Shown piece after piece: positions 17,490-25,603 of a DNA stretch of 50,515 nucleotides. A program made the position numbers and the translations under genes. The stretch is from the NCBI RefSeq assembly GCF_000336995.1, contig NZ_AOJI01000029.1:54904-105418 (forward strand), read 5' to 3'. Numbering within the stretch: the first letter of the stretch is position 1; each line of letters begins with the position of its first letter. The notes below the pieces were generated by a model. That model was not told where the DNA came from and did no database searches. It worked only from the letters and a program-made list of their open reading frames with translations. Origin of the DNA: Halorubrum aidingense JCM 13560. Lineage in GTDB: Archaea; Halobacteriota; Halobacteria; Halobacteriales; Haloferacaceae.

Positions 17490-17966
17490 ATGGCGACAGA
17501 AACAGCGACAACGACGGGCGTATCGACCGAAGCCGGGAGTTGGAGAGGGGGCGTGGCCGGAGGGCTCGCCGGGAGCGTCGTCTTCGGGCTCGTGATGGCG
17601 TTTCTCATCCCCGACCCGATGTTGGAGATCGTGATCCCGTCGATGTACGGGCTCGCACCGCCGGAGGCGCCGTTCGTCGGGTGGGTGATCCACATGTCCC
17701 ACGGCGCGGTGATCGGCGTCGGGTTCGCGGCCCTGCTCACGGCGAAGCCGGCACTCGGTAGGAGCGTCGGAGCGGCGGCGGCCGCGGGTGCCGCGTACGG
17801 GCTGCTCGTCTGGCTCGTCCTCGCCGTGATCGTGATGCCGATCTGGCTCCCGGCCGTCGGCTCGCCGGCGAACCCGCCGTTTCCCAACATCGGACTGCTG
17901 AGCGCGGTCGGACACCTCCTGTACGGGGTCGTGCTCGGCGCCGTGTACGCCGGACTCGTCGAATAG
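17490..17966 (+). CDS. Four-helix membrane protein, possibly DUF6789-like
   Basis: 158 aa. A short Thr-rich N-terminus is followed by about four membrane segments (residues 22-40, 62-84, 92-118 and 134-156). Conserved-looking elements are MYGLAPPEAPFVGWVIHMSHG and SAVGHLLYGVVLG, with His and Gly residues inside membrane segments, a pattern seen in a haloarchaeal family I recall as DUF6789. There is no signal peptide or enzyme motif. The gene stands alone, with an AT-rich promoter region upstream. Confidence 0.7.
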   Translation: MATETATTTGVSTEAGSWRGGVAGGLAGSVVFGLVMAFLIPDPMLEIVIPSMYGLAPPEAPFVGWVIHMSHGAVIGVGFAALLTAKPALGRSVGAAAAAGAAYGLLVWLVLAVIVMPIWLPAVGSPANPPFPNIGLLSAVGHLLYGVVLGAVYAGLVE

Positions 17967-18062
17967 ACGGTCCGACCGACGAGAGCCGTTCCCGACGCCG
18001 AGCAGCGACGGTTCGCTCTCACCTTCCTTTTTAATGGCGGCCCGCGAGGAGTCCCGTAACGA

Positions 18063-18563
18063 ATGTTCGACGAGATCCTCGAGAAGTTCGAGGGGTCCCC
18101 CAGCCAACAGGCCGTGATCAGACTGTTCTTAGAGCGCGGCTTCTCGGTCAACGAGGAGGGGCGCGTCGTCTCCGGCGGGATCGAGATCCCGTACACCGGG
18201 ATCGCGCGCGAGCTCGACGTCGACCGCCGAGTCGTCGACTCGACGACCGACGCCATCCTGGCCGACCCCGACCTGAAGCGCATCTTCACCAACATCTCGT
18301 CGGTGCCGAGTCTGATGGACCTGGCTCCCGTCCTCGATCTCACGGTGCTCACGATCGAGGTCGCGGCCGCCGACGAGGCCGGGATCGTCGCCGAGGGGAC
18401 CGGAATCTTGGCCGACCACGACGTCTCGATCCGCCAAGTGCTGAGCGAGGACCCCGAGTTCACCGACGACCCGAAGCTGTACGTGATCACTGACACCGAG
18501 CTCCCGGGCGACCTGCTCGTCGAGATCCGCGATCTCGACTACGTCCGGCGCGTCGGGTTCTGA
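18063..18563 (+). CDS. HTH-like plus ACT-domain protein, predicted amino-acid-responsive regulator
   Basis: 166 aa. Residues 12-75 resemble a helix-turn-helix unit (IPYTGIARELDVDRRVVDST), and residues 90-166 form an ACT domain (LTVLTIEVAAADEAGIVAEG, then VLSEDPEFTDDPKLYVITD). ACT domains bind small ligands, typically amino acids, at dimer interfaces. The combination suggests a ligand-sensing DNA-binding protein, but its target cannot be read from the context. A TTTTTAATGG stretch (18028-18037) about 30 bp upstream of the ATG is a plausible promoter. Confidence 0.8.
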   Translation: MFDEILEKFEGSPSQQAVIRLFLERGFSVNEEGRVVSGGIEIPYTGIARELDVDRRVVDSTTDAILADPDLKRIFTNISSVPSLMDLAPVLDLTVLTIEVAAADEAGIVAEGTGILADHDVSIRQVLSEDPEFTDDPKLYVITDTELPGDLLVEIRDLDYVRRVGF

Positions 18564-18688
18564 GCGGCCCGAATCGGCCGTCCCGAGGCGGCGTTCCCGC
18601 GGCAACACCTCTGTGGCAACTCCTGCGACGACGGTCGTGCACCGCGTTCAGTTTCACCGGCGATTCGGTTCGCGATATCGCCGTGGAC

Positions 18689-18774
18689 CCTTATATACAG
18701 AGCCGAGCCATTCCGGAACGCCCGCGCGCCGGAGTTTCACTTTCACTCGGGTGTAAACCAGACTTTATACCCGA
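18689..18774 (+). promoter_or_regulatory. Two candidate promoters of radA
   Basis: Two TATA-like boxes precede radA: CTTATATAC near 18689-18697 and CTTTATACC near 18765-18773. The second lies about 26 bp from the ATG and would give a leaderless mRNA. The first would give a leader of about 70 nt containing an AAGGAG Shine-Dalgarno-like site (18783-18788). Between them is a TTTCACTTTCACTC direct repeat. Dual promoters would suit both constitutive and damage-linked expression, but this is inference. Confidence 0.45.
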
Positions 18775-18795
18775 TGCCGAACAAGGAGCGGGTAC

Positions 18796-19827
18796 ATGCC
18801 TGAAGACGAACTCGAGGACCTCCCCGGAGTCGGCCCCGCCACCGCGGACAAACTCGTCGAGAACGGGTTCGAAAGCTATCAGTCGATCGCCGTTGCGAGC
18901 CCCGGCGAGATGTCGAACACCGCCGACATCGGCGAATCGTCGGCCGCCGACATCATCAACGCCGCCCGTGACGCCGCGGACGTCGGCGGCTTCGAGACGG
19001 GTGCGACCGTCCTCGAACGACGCGAGGAGATCGGGAAGCTCTCCTGGCAGATCGACGAGGTCGACGACCTGCTCGGCGGCGGCATCGAAACGCAGTCGAT
19101 CACCGAAGTGTACGGTGAGTTCGGGTCCGGGAAGTCGCAGGTGACCCACCAGATGGCCGTCAACGTCCAGCTCCCGGCGGAGCACGGCGGCCTCGACGGC
19201 GGATGTATCTTCGTCGACTCCGAGGACACGTTCCGCCCGGAGCGGATCGACGACATGGTCCGCGGGCTCGACGACGAGATCCTCGCCGACGAGATGGAGC
19301 GGCGCGAGATCGAAGGGACCCCGAACAACGAGGAGGCGATGGAGGAACTCGTCGGGGCGTTCTTAGACCAGATCCACGTCGCGAAGGCGTTCAACTCCAA
19401 CCACCAGATCCTGCTGGCCGAGAAGGCCAAAGAGCTCGCCGGCGAGCACGAGGAGGGAGAGTGGCCCATCCGAATCGTCTGCGTCGACTCGCTGACCGCC
19501 CACTTCCGCGCCGAGTACGTCGGCCGGGGCGAGCTCGCCGACCGCCAGCAGAAGCTCAACAAGCACCTCCACGACCTGATGCGGATCGGCGACCTGTTCA
19601 ACACCGCCATCCTCGTCACGAATCAGGTCGCGTCGAACCCCGACTCCTACTTCGGCGACCCGACGCAGGCGATCGGCGGCAACATCCTCGGTCACGCCTC
19701 CACGTTCCGGATGTACCTCCGGAAATCGAAGGGCGACAAGCGGATCGTCCGGCTCGTCGACGCGCCGAACCTCGCCGACGGCGAGGCCGTGATGCGCGTC
19801 CAGGGCGAGGGACTGAAACCGGAGTAG
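18796..19827 (+). CDS. radA: DNA repair and recombination protein RadA
   Basis: Archaeal RecA/Rad51 recombinase, 343 aa, which forms filaments on single-stranded DNA and catalyses strand exchange. The N-terminal domain carries a helix-hairpin-helix ([19 protein letters not shown]). Walker A is GEFGSGKS (107-114), Walker B is in [17 protein letters not shown], and loop 2 contains [20 protein letters not shown]. The C-terminal part has [18 protein letters not shown]. No intein is present, although RadA is inserted by one in some haloarchaea. The stop codon is embedded in an 11-bp tandem repeat. Confidence 0.98.
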   Translation: MPEDELEDLPGVGPATADKLVENGFESYQSIAVASPGEMSNTADIGESSAADIINAARDAADVGGFETGATVLERREEIGKLSWQIDEVDDLLGGGIETQSITEVYGEFGSGKSQVTHQMAVNVQLPAEHGGLDGGCIFVDSEDTFRPERIDDMVRGLDDEILADEMERREIEGTPNNEEAMEELVGAFLDQIHVAKAFNSNHQILLAEKAKELAGEHEEGEWPIRIVCVDSLTAHFRAEYVGRGELADRQQKLNKHLHDLMRIGDLFNTAILVTNQVASNPDSYFGDPTQAIGGNILGHASTFRMYLRKSKGDKRIVRLVDAPNLADGEAVMRVQGEGLKPE

Positions 19828-19851
19828 TCCCGGAGTAGTCCCGGAGTAGTC
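19819..19851. repeat. 11-bp tandem repeat (three perfect copies) across the radA stop
   Basis: CCGGAGTAGTC occurs at 19819-19829, 19830-19840 and 19841-19851. Each copy contains TAG; the first is the radA stop codon (19825-19827). Copying of the 3' end has triplicated the stop triplet, though the later ones are in other frames. Confidence 0.95.
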
Positions 19852-19870
19852 GGCGTCGATCCGGGTCTCA

Positions 19871-19882
19871 GATTTTTCTTTT
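19871..19882 (+). terminator. T-rich terminator downstream of radA
   Basis: ATTTTTCTTTTC about 45 bp after the radA stop, in otherwise G+C-rich DNA. Archaeal RNA polymerase terminates at such oligo-T tracts without needing a hairpin. Confidence 0.5.
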
Positions 19883-20180
19883 CGACCGTCGCCGTGAGAC
19901 GAGTCGGCGTGGCGACCGCGATCGACGAGCGACTGCACGGCTGCGCGCCGGGTGTACGAACGTCAATATCCGCCCAGATCCGCCAGAACGACTGATTTCG
20001 ATTGTTTCAGGCCGTAAGGTGAGAATCGGACGGACGGTTCGGCGGCAAAAATCACCGAGAACCGCCGCGCCCGACGGACTGCGGGCCAGTTTCGGCCGAT
20101 CCGGCAGGTATTGACGATATCGAGCCAACACGTCTGATCGGTTCTAGTGCAACAATTGCCGAGGTATCGTCGAGAGAACG
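19883..20180. other. Intergenic stretch without a recognised gene
   Basis: About 300 bp between the radA terminator and the amtB promoter zone. Frames open here encode Arg/Ser-rich sequence with atypical codon use, so I see no supported gene, RNA or repeat. Confidence 0.5.
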
Positions 20181-20181
20181 A

Positions 20182-20272
20182 CCTTATACACCATAGATGC
20201 GTCCTTATATCTGACAACCGTCGTATTATCAAAGGTCTTTTTTGTGAAACCCAACTCGAACGTTTATATATT
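20182..20272 (+). promoter_or_regulatory. AT-rich promoter zone of the amtB locus
   Basis: CCTTATA occurs twice (20182-20188 and 20203-20209) with a 21-bp period, two helical turns, followed by a T-tract (about 20238-20243) and a strong TATA box, TTTATATATT, at 20263-20272. The TATA box would start transcription near 20295, ten bases before the small upstream ORF. The phased repeats are candidate regulator sites, fitting the nitrogen control expected for an ammonium transporter. Confidence 0.5.
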
Positions 20273-20305
20273 CTCATTCCCCGCGGTTGATACGTGATTC
20301 AGCAC

Positions 20306-20368
20306 ATGAACACGAACGAAACGCGCTGTCTGGAAGACGTATGTTCAGTTGAGGTGGTGTCGGCGTGA
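20306..20368 (+). CDS. Possible 20-aa leader peptide overlapping the amtB start
   Basis: ATG at 20306 opens a 20-codon frame ([20 protein letters not shown]) ending in TGA at 20366-20368, which overlaps the GTG of amtB as GTGA. It begins about 10 nt after the predicted transcription start, so it would be the first frame met by ribosomes. The overlap is typical of translational coupling. GAGGTG at 20351-20356 would serve amtB as a ribosome-binding site. Too short for any homology argument; it could also be chance. Confidence 0.35.
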   Translation: MNTNETRCLEDVCSVEVVSA

Positions 20369-22038
20369 CGGCCGGCGTGCTCGCGACCGTGGATCCGAGC
20401 GTGATCGCCGAAGGGGTGAACCTGATGTGGGTCGCCGTGGTCTGTTTCCTGATCTTCTTCATGCACGCCGGCTTCGCGATGCTCGAGGCGGGGCAGGTGC
20501 GTGCGAAGAACGTCGCGAACCAGCTCACCAAGAACCTGCTCACCTGGGGTATCGGCATCCTCGTGTACTTCCTGGTCGGTTTCGGCATCGAAGGCGTCGC
20601 CGGCGGTGGCGGCTTCTCGCCGGCGTCCGCGCTCGCCGACGGCGATTGGATCAACAGCTGGCTGTTCGGTGCCGTCTTCGCGATGACGGCGGCGACGATC
20701 GTCTCCGGCGCGGTCGCCGGTCGCGCGAAGCTCCGCGCGTACGTGGCGTACACGATCGCCATCTCGGCGGTCATCTACCCGGTCGTCGCGGGCATCACCT
20801 GGGGCGGCGGCTTCCTCGCCGGCGTCGGCTTCGTCGACTTCGCGGGCGGGATGATCGTCCACGGCGTCGGCGGTATCGCCGGCCTCACCGCGGCGTACAT
20901 GCTCGGGCCGCGCATGGACCGCTACGCCGAGGACGGCACCACGAACGTCATCCCCGGTCACTCGATGACGTTCGCGGTGCTCGGCACCCTCATTCTGGCG
21001 TTCGGCTGGTACGGCTTCAACGTCGGTACGACCGCGACCGTGTTCTCGGTCACCGAGTCCGGCGAGCTCGCGCTCGGCGGTTACGCCGTGGTCGGCCGCG
21101 TGGCGCTGACGACGACGCTCGGCATGGGCGCCGGCGCCGTCGGCGCGGCGCTCGGCTCGATGTACCTCACGAAGAAGGTCGACACCCTCTACGTCGCCAA
21201 CGGCGTGCTCGCCGGCCTCGTCGCGGTCACCGGGATCGCCGACCTGGCCACCTGGTGGGGCGCCATCCTGGTCGCGCTCGTCTGCGGCCTCCAGCTCCCG
21301 CTGGTGTTCGAGTTCGTCTCGGACAAGATGAAGATCGACGACGTGTGCGCGGTCTTCCCCGTGCACGGCTCGGCGGGCGTTATCGGCGTGCTCGCGCTGC
21401 CGTTCGTCAGCGTCAACGGCTTCTCCGTCGACGTGCTCGTCTCGCAGGTCATCGGCGTCGTCGTCATCACCGCGTGGACGGTCGTCGCGACCGTCGTGGT
21501 GTTCGGCACGTTCAAGGCCGCCGGTCAGGCCCGCGTCACCCCCGACCACGAGCGCGACGGCCTCGACGTCAGCGAACACGGCGTCGAGACGTACCCCGAG
21601 TTCGGCCGCGCGAACGTCGCGACCGACGGCGGCTTGGCCGTCGTCGACACCACCGAGGGCTCCCCGCGCGCCGACGGCGGCGAGGAGGCGGGCGCGGAGA
21701 TCAAGATGGTCACCGCGGTCGTCCGCCCCGACAAGCTCGGTGCGATCAAGCAGGCGCTCGCGGAGATCAACGCGCCCTCGCTCACCGTCACCAACGTCTC
21801 CGGTCGCGGCAGCCAGCCGGCCAAGAAGGGCCAGTGGCGCGGCGAGGAGTTCACCGTCGACCTCCACCAGAAGGTGAAGATCGAGGTCGTGGTCGCGGAC
21901 ATCCCGGCCGACGAGGTCGCGGAGGCCATCAGCGGGGCCGCCAAGACCGGCGAGCCCGGCGACGGCAAGGTGTTCATCCTGCCCGTCGAGGACGCGATGC
22001 AGGTCCGCACCGGCGCGACCGGCCCGGAGGCGGTGTAA
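20365..22038 (+). CDS. amtB: Ammonium transporter AmtB fused to a P-II (GlnK-like) domain
   Basis: 557 aa. Residues 1-405 or so form an Amt/Rh ammonium channel of about eleven helices; the twin pore histidines are H166 ([10 protein letters not shown]) and H334 (FPVHGSAG). The cytoplasmic tail ([15 protein letters not shown]) leads through an acidic linker into a complete P-II domain (about 446-557), which normally is a separate protein that plugs the channel. The P-II part keeps [30 protein letters not shown] and RTG motifs, but W491 and F496 replace the T-loop residues Tyr46 and Tyr51 of E. coli P-II. The start is GTG at 20365; a stop codon 15 bases upstream in frame rules out a longer form. 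Confidence 0.95.
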   Translation: MTAGVLATVDPSVIAEGVNLMWVAVVCFLIFFMHAGFAMLEAGQVRAKNVANQLTKNLLTWGIGILVYFLVGFGIEGVAGGGGFSPASALADGDWINSWLFGAVFAMTAATIVSGAVAGRAKLRAYVAYTIAISAVIYPVVAGITWGGGFLAGVGFVDFAGGMIVHGVGGIAGLTAAYMLGPRMDRYAEDGTTNVIPGHSMTFAVLGTLILAFGWYGFNVGTTATVFSVTESGELALGGYAVVGRVALTTTLGMGAGAVGAALGSMYLTKKVDTLYVANGVLAGLVAVTGIADLATWWGAILVALVCGLQLPLVFEFVSDKMKIDDVCAVFPVHGSAGVIGVLALPFVSVNGFSVDVLVSQVIGVVVITAWTVVATVVVFGTFKAAGQARVTPDHERDGLDVSEHGVETYPEFGRANVATDGGLAVVDTTEGSPRADGGEEAGAEIKMVTAVVRPDKLGAIKQALAEINAPSLTVTNVSGRGSQPAKKGQWRGEEFTVDLHQKVKIEVVVADIPADEVAEAISGAAKTGEPGDGKVFILPVEDAMQVRTGATGPEAV

Positions 22039-22107
22039 GTCGGCTTCGCACCGGCTCGACGCCGCAACGGCGAGTGAACGACTTCGAACGACCGCATTCG
22101 ACGCTTG

Positions 22108-22114
22108 TTTTTTT
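22108..22114 (+). terminator. Oligo-T terminator downstream of amtB
   Basis: Run of seven T about 70 bp after the amtB stop, within a 219-bp spacer before hemL. The remainder of the spacer has short GACAGCGGGA-type repeated words (about 22131-22192) but no gene. Confidence 0.5.
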
Positions 22115-22257
22115 GACACGCCGAGCGACGGCGACAGCGGGATGCGGCGGCGCGGCGGCAGTGGGACGCGACGTCGACAGCGGGACGCGAGACCGACGAA
22201 ACGACCGCCGCCGCCGGGTCGGCAACTACTTTCACCCCTGCGTCCCAACCGCGGGGT

Positions 22258-23595
22258 ATGAACCACGAGCGCTCTCGCGGGCTGTACGACCGCGCGCTGT
22301 CGGTCATGCCGGGCGGGGTCAACTCCTCGGTCCGGGCGACGATGCCGCACCCCTTCTTCGTCGAGCGCGGGGACGGCGGCCACGTCATCGACGCCGACGG
22401 CAACCGGTACGTCGACTGGGTGATGGGGTACGGCCCGCTGCTGTACGGCCACGACCTCCCGGATCCGGTCGAGTCGGCGATCCAGTCGCACGCGGCCGCG
22501 GGGCCGATGTACGGCGCGCCGACCGAGATCGAGGTCGAGCACGCGGAGTTCGTGGCGCGGCACGTCCCGAGCGTCGAGTCGATCCGGTTCGTCAACTCGG
22601 GAACGGAGGCGACCGTCTCGGCGGTCCGGCTCGCCCGCGGCCACACCGGTCGCGACAAGGTCGTCGTGATGCAGGGCGGCTACCACGGGGCACAGGAGTC
22701 GACGCTCGTGGAGGGGTCGCCCGAGGACCATCACCCCTCGACGAAGGGCATCCCCGAGTCGTTCGCCGAACACACCCTCCCGATCCCGTTCAACGACCCC
22801 GCCGCGGCCAAGGCCGTGTTCGCGGAGCACGGCGACGACATCGCGGCCGTCCTCGTCGAGCCGATCCTCGCGAACATGGGGATCGTGATGCCCGTCGACG
22901 GCTACCACGAGACGCTGCGGGACCTGTGTGACGACCACGGCGCTCTCTTGGTCTTCGACGAGGTGATCACCGGGTTCCGGGTCGGCGGCCTCGGCTGCGC
23001 GCAGTCGAAGTTCGGCGTCACCCCGGACGTGACGACGTTCGGCAAGATCATCGGCGGCGGCTTCCCGGTCGGCGCGATCGGCGGGCGAGCGGACGTCATC
23101 GAGGAGTTCACGCCCGCGGGCGACGTGTTCCAGTCCGGCACGTTCTCCGGGCACCCCGTGACGATGGCCGCCGGGAAGGCCGGGTTAGAGTACGCCGCCG
23201 AGAACGGCGTGTACGAGCACGTGAATCGCCTCGGGCGGCAGCTCCGCGAGGGTATCACCGACATCTGCGCGGAGCGGGCCCCCGAGTACACCGTCGTCGG
23301 CACCGACTCGATGTTCAAGACGATCTTCACCCGCGAGGCGCCCGACGACGTCGACGCCTGCTGTGCCGGCGGGTGCCGACAGAACGCCGACTGCGATCGC
23401 TACGACACCTGCCCCAAGACGGGCGCCGACGTGGCCGACGCCGCCACCGACCGCTGGGAACGCGTGTTCTGGCAGGAGATGAAAGACCGCGGCGTGTTCC
23501 TCACCGCGAACCAGTTCGAGTGCCAGTTCACCTCCTACGCGCACACCGAGGAGGACGTCGAGCGGACGCTGGACGCGTACCGAGAAGCGATCTGA
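22258..23595 (+). CDS. hemL: Glutamate-1-semialdehyde 2,1-aminomutase with Cys-rich insert
   Basis: PLP enzyme that converts glutamate-1-semialdehyde to 5-aminolevulinate for tetrapyrrole (heme, cobalamin) synthesis. The product is 445 aa; typical bacterial proteins are about 430. Motifs: [11 protein letters not shown] near the start, [30 protein letters not shown], and the PLP lysine K263 in [10 protein letters not shown]. Between [12 protein letters not shown] and [10 protein letters not shown] lies an insertion with five cysteines (C368, C369, C373, C379, C385) that is absent from classical enzymes and may bind metal. The ATG at 22258 is supported by the conserved N-terminus. It is likely a separate transcript from amtB. 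Confidence 0.95.
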   Translation: MNHERSRGLYDRALSVMPGGVNSSVRATMPHPFFVERGDGGHVIDADGNRYVDWVMGYGPLLYGHDLPDPVESAIQSHAAAGPMYGAPTEIEVEHAEFVARHVPSVESIRFVNSGTEATVSAVRLARGHTGRDKVVVMQGGYHGAQESTLVEGSPEDHHPSTKGIPESFAEHTLPIPFNDPAAAKAVFAEHGDDIAAVLVEPILANMGIVMPVDGYHETLRDLCDDHGALLVFDEVITGFRVGGLGCAQSKFGVTPDVTTFGKIIGGGFPVGAIGGRADVIEEFTPAGDVFQSGTFSGHPVTMAAGKAGLEYAAENGVYEHVNRLGRQLREGITDICAERAPEYTVVGTDSMFKTIFTREAPDDVDACCAGGCRQNADCDRYDTCPKTGADVADAATDRWERVFWQEMKDRGVFLTANQFECQFTSYAHTEEDVERTLDAYREAI

Positions 23596-23639
23596 CCGGG
23601 AACGGGAGCGGGTGTTGCGGGCCGCCGGCGGTGGCGTTG

Positions 23640-23964
23640 TTTATAAATAACCGAGAGCGGCGGCGACAGCTATTTATAAAAAAGGTGTTGCGGTGGCGCG
23701 CTCCGGTGAGCGCCGCGACGCGGCGCGAACCGAGCGCGAGGGAGTCGGTCGCCCGGAGCGAAGCGGAGGGCGGCCGACGAGGCTGGGGAGGCGTGAGGCT
23801 GCGGGTGCGGTCCCGCGAGTGCAACGAGCGGGAGCATGGAAGTCGCAGCCCGCGCAGCGAAGCGACCAGGAACGTCTTCCAGTGGTGCGGCCGGGGCTTT
23901 GGAGGCGTTCACCCCGCCAGCAACGAATGATACCCAGCCGACAGCGACACTGGCCACTTATAAA
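23640..23964 (+). repeat. Intergenic repeat family, copy 1 (possible structured RNA)
   Basis: 325 bp between hemL and argG, matching copy 2 (38667-38908). The left end is a perfect inverted repeat, TTTATAAATA (23640-23649) and TATTTATAAA (23671-23680), 41 bp in total. Then follow a 26-bp block identical in both copies (23691-23716), a near-identical block (about 23721-23743), a hairpin (744-754 with 768-778 in 23xxx numbering, 11 bp with one G-T pair) and a 21-bp identical block (23779-23799, containing GGCTGGGGAGGCGTGAGG). The right end keeps AGCCGACAGC and CCACTTATAAA (to 23964). The middle right part (23800-23920) is not shared. Either a promoter-driven structured RNA or a non-autonomous mobile repeat. 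Confidence 0.75.
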
Positions 23965-24330
23965 CGACCACCCCCACGAACTGATCCGCCCAGCCCCGCT
24001 CTCGAACGAGCGCACAACGTCGCGGATGAAGCGCCGTCGCCGCCGAGCGCGTCGGAATTGCGGAATATTTTTATACCGAAACCGGGCTAGATGGTGGTAA
24101 TGCGCGCGGAGGCTCGTCTCGACGCCGCTCTCTTCCGAGGCCGACGAGCCCCGCGACCGCGACGAGGCGTCCGACCGCCGCGACCGGCTTCCGGCGCGAC
24201 GCGACGACCGGCCCCCCGAGGCCACTAATCTTCATCCCTCGTCGCGTTCGCGCCGTTCCGTTTCCGAGAGTGACAGCTACGTCCGTCCGTAGCGTCGCCG
24301 CTGCGTTTTTATTGAGTCATCTAAACCGGT
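23965..24330. other. Intergenic stretch with an orphan promoter-like box
   Basis: Between repeat copy 1 and the argG promoter. TTTTTATACC at 24068-24077 is a strong TATA-like sequence; transcription from it would start near 24100, where an ATG opens a 42-codon frame to 24228. That frame is Arg/Pro-rich and uses many CGA codons, rare in the neighbouring genes, so I do not call it a gene. A small RNA start is equally possible. Confidence 0.4.
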
Positions 24331-24340
24331 GAATATAAGG
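24331..24340 (+). promoter_or_regulatory. Probable argG promoter
   Basis: GAATATAAGG centred about 29 bp before the argG ATG at 24365, the spacing of a leaderless haloarchaeal promoter. A T-rich patch (CGTTTTTATTG, 24304-24314) lies just upstream. Confidence 0.55.
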
Positions 24341-24364
24341 GGTAGAGGCTGTTTTACTCCGATA

Positions 24365-25603
24365 ATGGCAAGCGTTGCACTCGCGTTCAGCGGCGGACTC
24401 GACACCACGGTCTGTGTACCACTACTGAAAGAAGAGTACGGCTACGACGAGGTCATCGGCGTCAACGTCGACGTCGGGCAGCCGACCGAGGAGTTCGACG
24501 AGGCCGAAGAGACCGCCGACGCGCTGGGGCTCGACCTCCACGTCGTCGACGCGAAAGCGGAGTTCGCGGACCTCTGTTTCGACGCGGTGAAGACGAACGC
24601 GACGTACCAGGGCTACCCGCTCGGGACCGCCCTCGCGCGCCCCGTCATCGCCGAGGCGATCCTCGGAGTCGCCGAGGACGAGGGCTGTGACGCCATCGCG
24701 CACGGCTGCACGGGCAAGGGGAACGACCAGCTCCGGTTCGAGGCCGTCTGGCGCGGCTCCGACCTGGAAGTGATCGCGCCCGTCCGCGAGCTCGGCCTGA
24801 CCCGCGAGTGGGAGATCGATTACGCCGCCGAGAAGGACCTGCCCGTCGAGGCCGGCGACGGCGGCGTCTGGTCCATCGACGAGAACATCTGGTCGCGCGC
24901 GGTCGAGGGCGGCAAGCTGGAGAACCCGAACTACGAGCCGCCGGAGGACATCTACCAGTGGACCGCCGAGCCCGAAGGCGAGACGACCATCGAGATCGCC
25001 TTCGAGGAGGGCGTCCCGGTCGCCGTCGACGGCGAGGCGATGGACCCCGTTCCGCTCATCCAGTACCTCAACGACTACGCCGGCGGCTACGGCATCGGCC
25101 GCACCGACGTGATGGAGGACCGCATGCTCGGGCTGAAGGTGCGCGAGAACTACGAGCACCCGGCCGCGACCGTCCTGCTGACGGCCCACCAGGCCCTCGA
25201 AGACCTCGTTCTCACCAAGAACGAGCGCTCGTTCAAGAAGGGGATCGAACAGGAGTGGTCCGAGAAGGCGTACCAGGGGCTCGTGTTCGCGCCCGTCGTC
25301 GACGCGCTGAACGCGTTCGTCGACGAGACCCAGGACGTCGTGACCGGCACGGCGACCGTGAAGGTCTCGGGCGGCAACTGCCGCGTCGTCGCTCGCGACT
25401 CAGAGTACGCCGTGTACTCCGAGGAGATGGCCTCGTTCAACACCGAGGACGTCGCCGGTATCGCCCAGGAGGACGCGACGGGCGTCGCCAAGTACCACGG
25501 GCTGCAGGAGCGCCTCGCGAACGACGTGAAAGCGAGCGTCTCGAAGCCCGAACTGACGACCGACGGCTCCGGCGAGACGGACGAAAGCGACGACGAGAAC
25601 TAA
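24365..25603 (+). CDS. argG: Argininosuccinate synthase
   Basis: Joins citrulline and aspartate using ATP; seventh step of arginine synthesis. The product is 412 aa. The N-terminus holds the PP-loop ATP motif (AFSGGLDTT, residues 7-15). Further family segments are AHGCTGKGNDQLRFE, WSIDENIWSRAVEGG and YGIGRTDVMEDRMLG. The acidic tail after residue 395 (SGETDESDDEN) is a typical halophilic extension. The ATG at 24365 is chosen because it directly precedes the conserved VALAFSGG and has a TATA-like box at leaderless spacing; the frame extends 12 codons further upstream. argH begins at the next base after the stop (TAAATG). Confidence 0.97.
   Translation: MASVALAFSGGLDTTVCVPLLKEEYGYDEVIGVNVDVGQPTEEFDEAEETADALGLDLHVVDAKAEFADLCFDAVKTNATYQGYPLGTALARPVIAEAILGVAEDEGCDAIAHGCTGKGNDQLRFEAVWRGSDLEVIAPVRELGLTREWEIDYAAEKDLPVEAGDGGVWSIDENIWSRAVEGGKLENPNYEPPEDIYQWTAEPEGETTIEIAFEEGVPVAVDGEAMDPVPLIQYLNDYAGGYGIGRTDVMEDRMLGLKVRENYEHPAATVLLTAHQALEDLVLTKNERSFKKGIEQEWSEKAYQGLVFAPVVDALNAFVDETQDVVTGTATVKVSGGNCRVVARDSEYAVYSEEMASFNTEDVAGIAQEDATGVAKYHGLQERLANDVKASVSKPELTTDGSGETDESDDEN

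Noticed and set aside
20299..23154. Long minus-strand frame antisense to amtB and hemL
   Set aside because: The real genes on the plus strand have clear family motifs; the antisense product has no domain and typical shadow composition.
24100..24228. 42-codon leaderless frame after an orphan TATA box
   Set aside because: CGA-rich codons and Arg/Pro composition are unlike neighbouring genes; kept only as a promoter observation.
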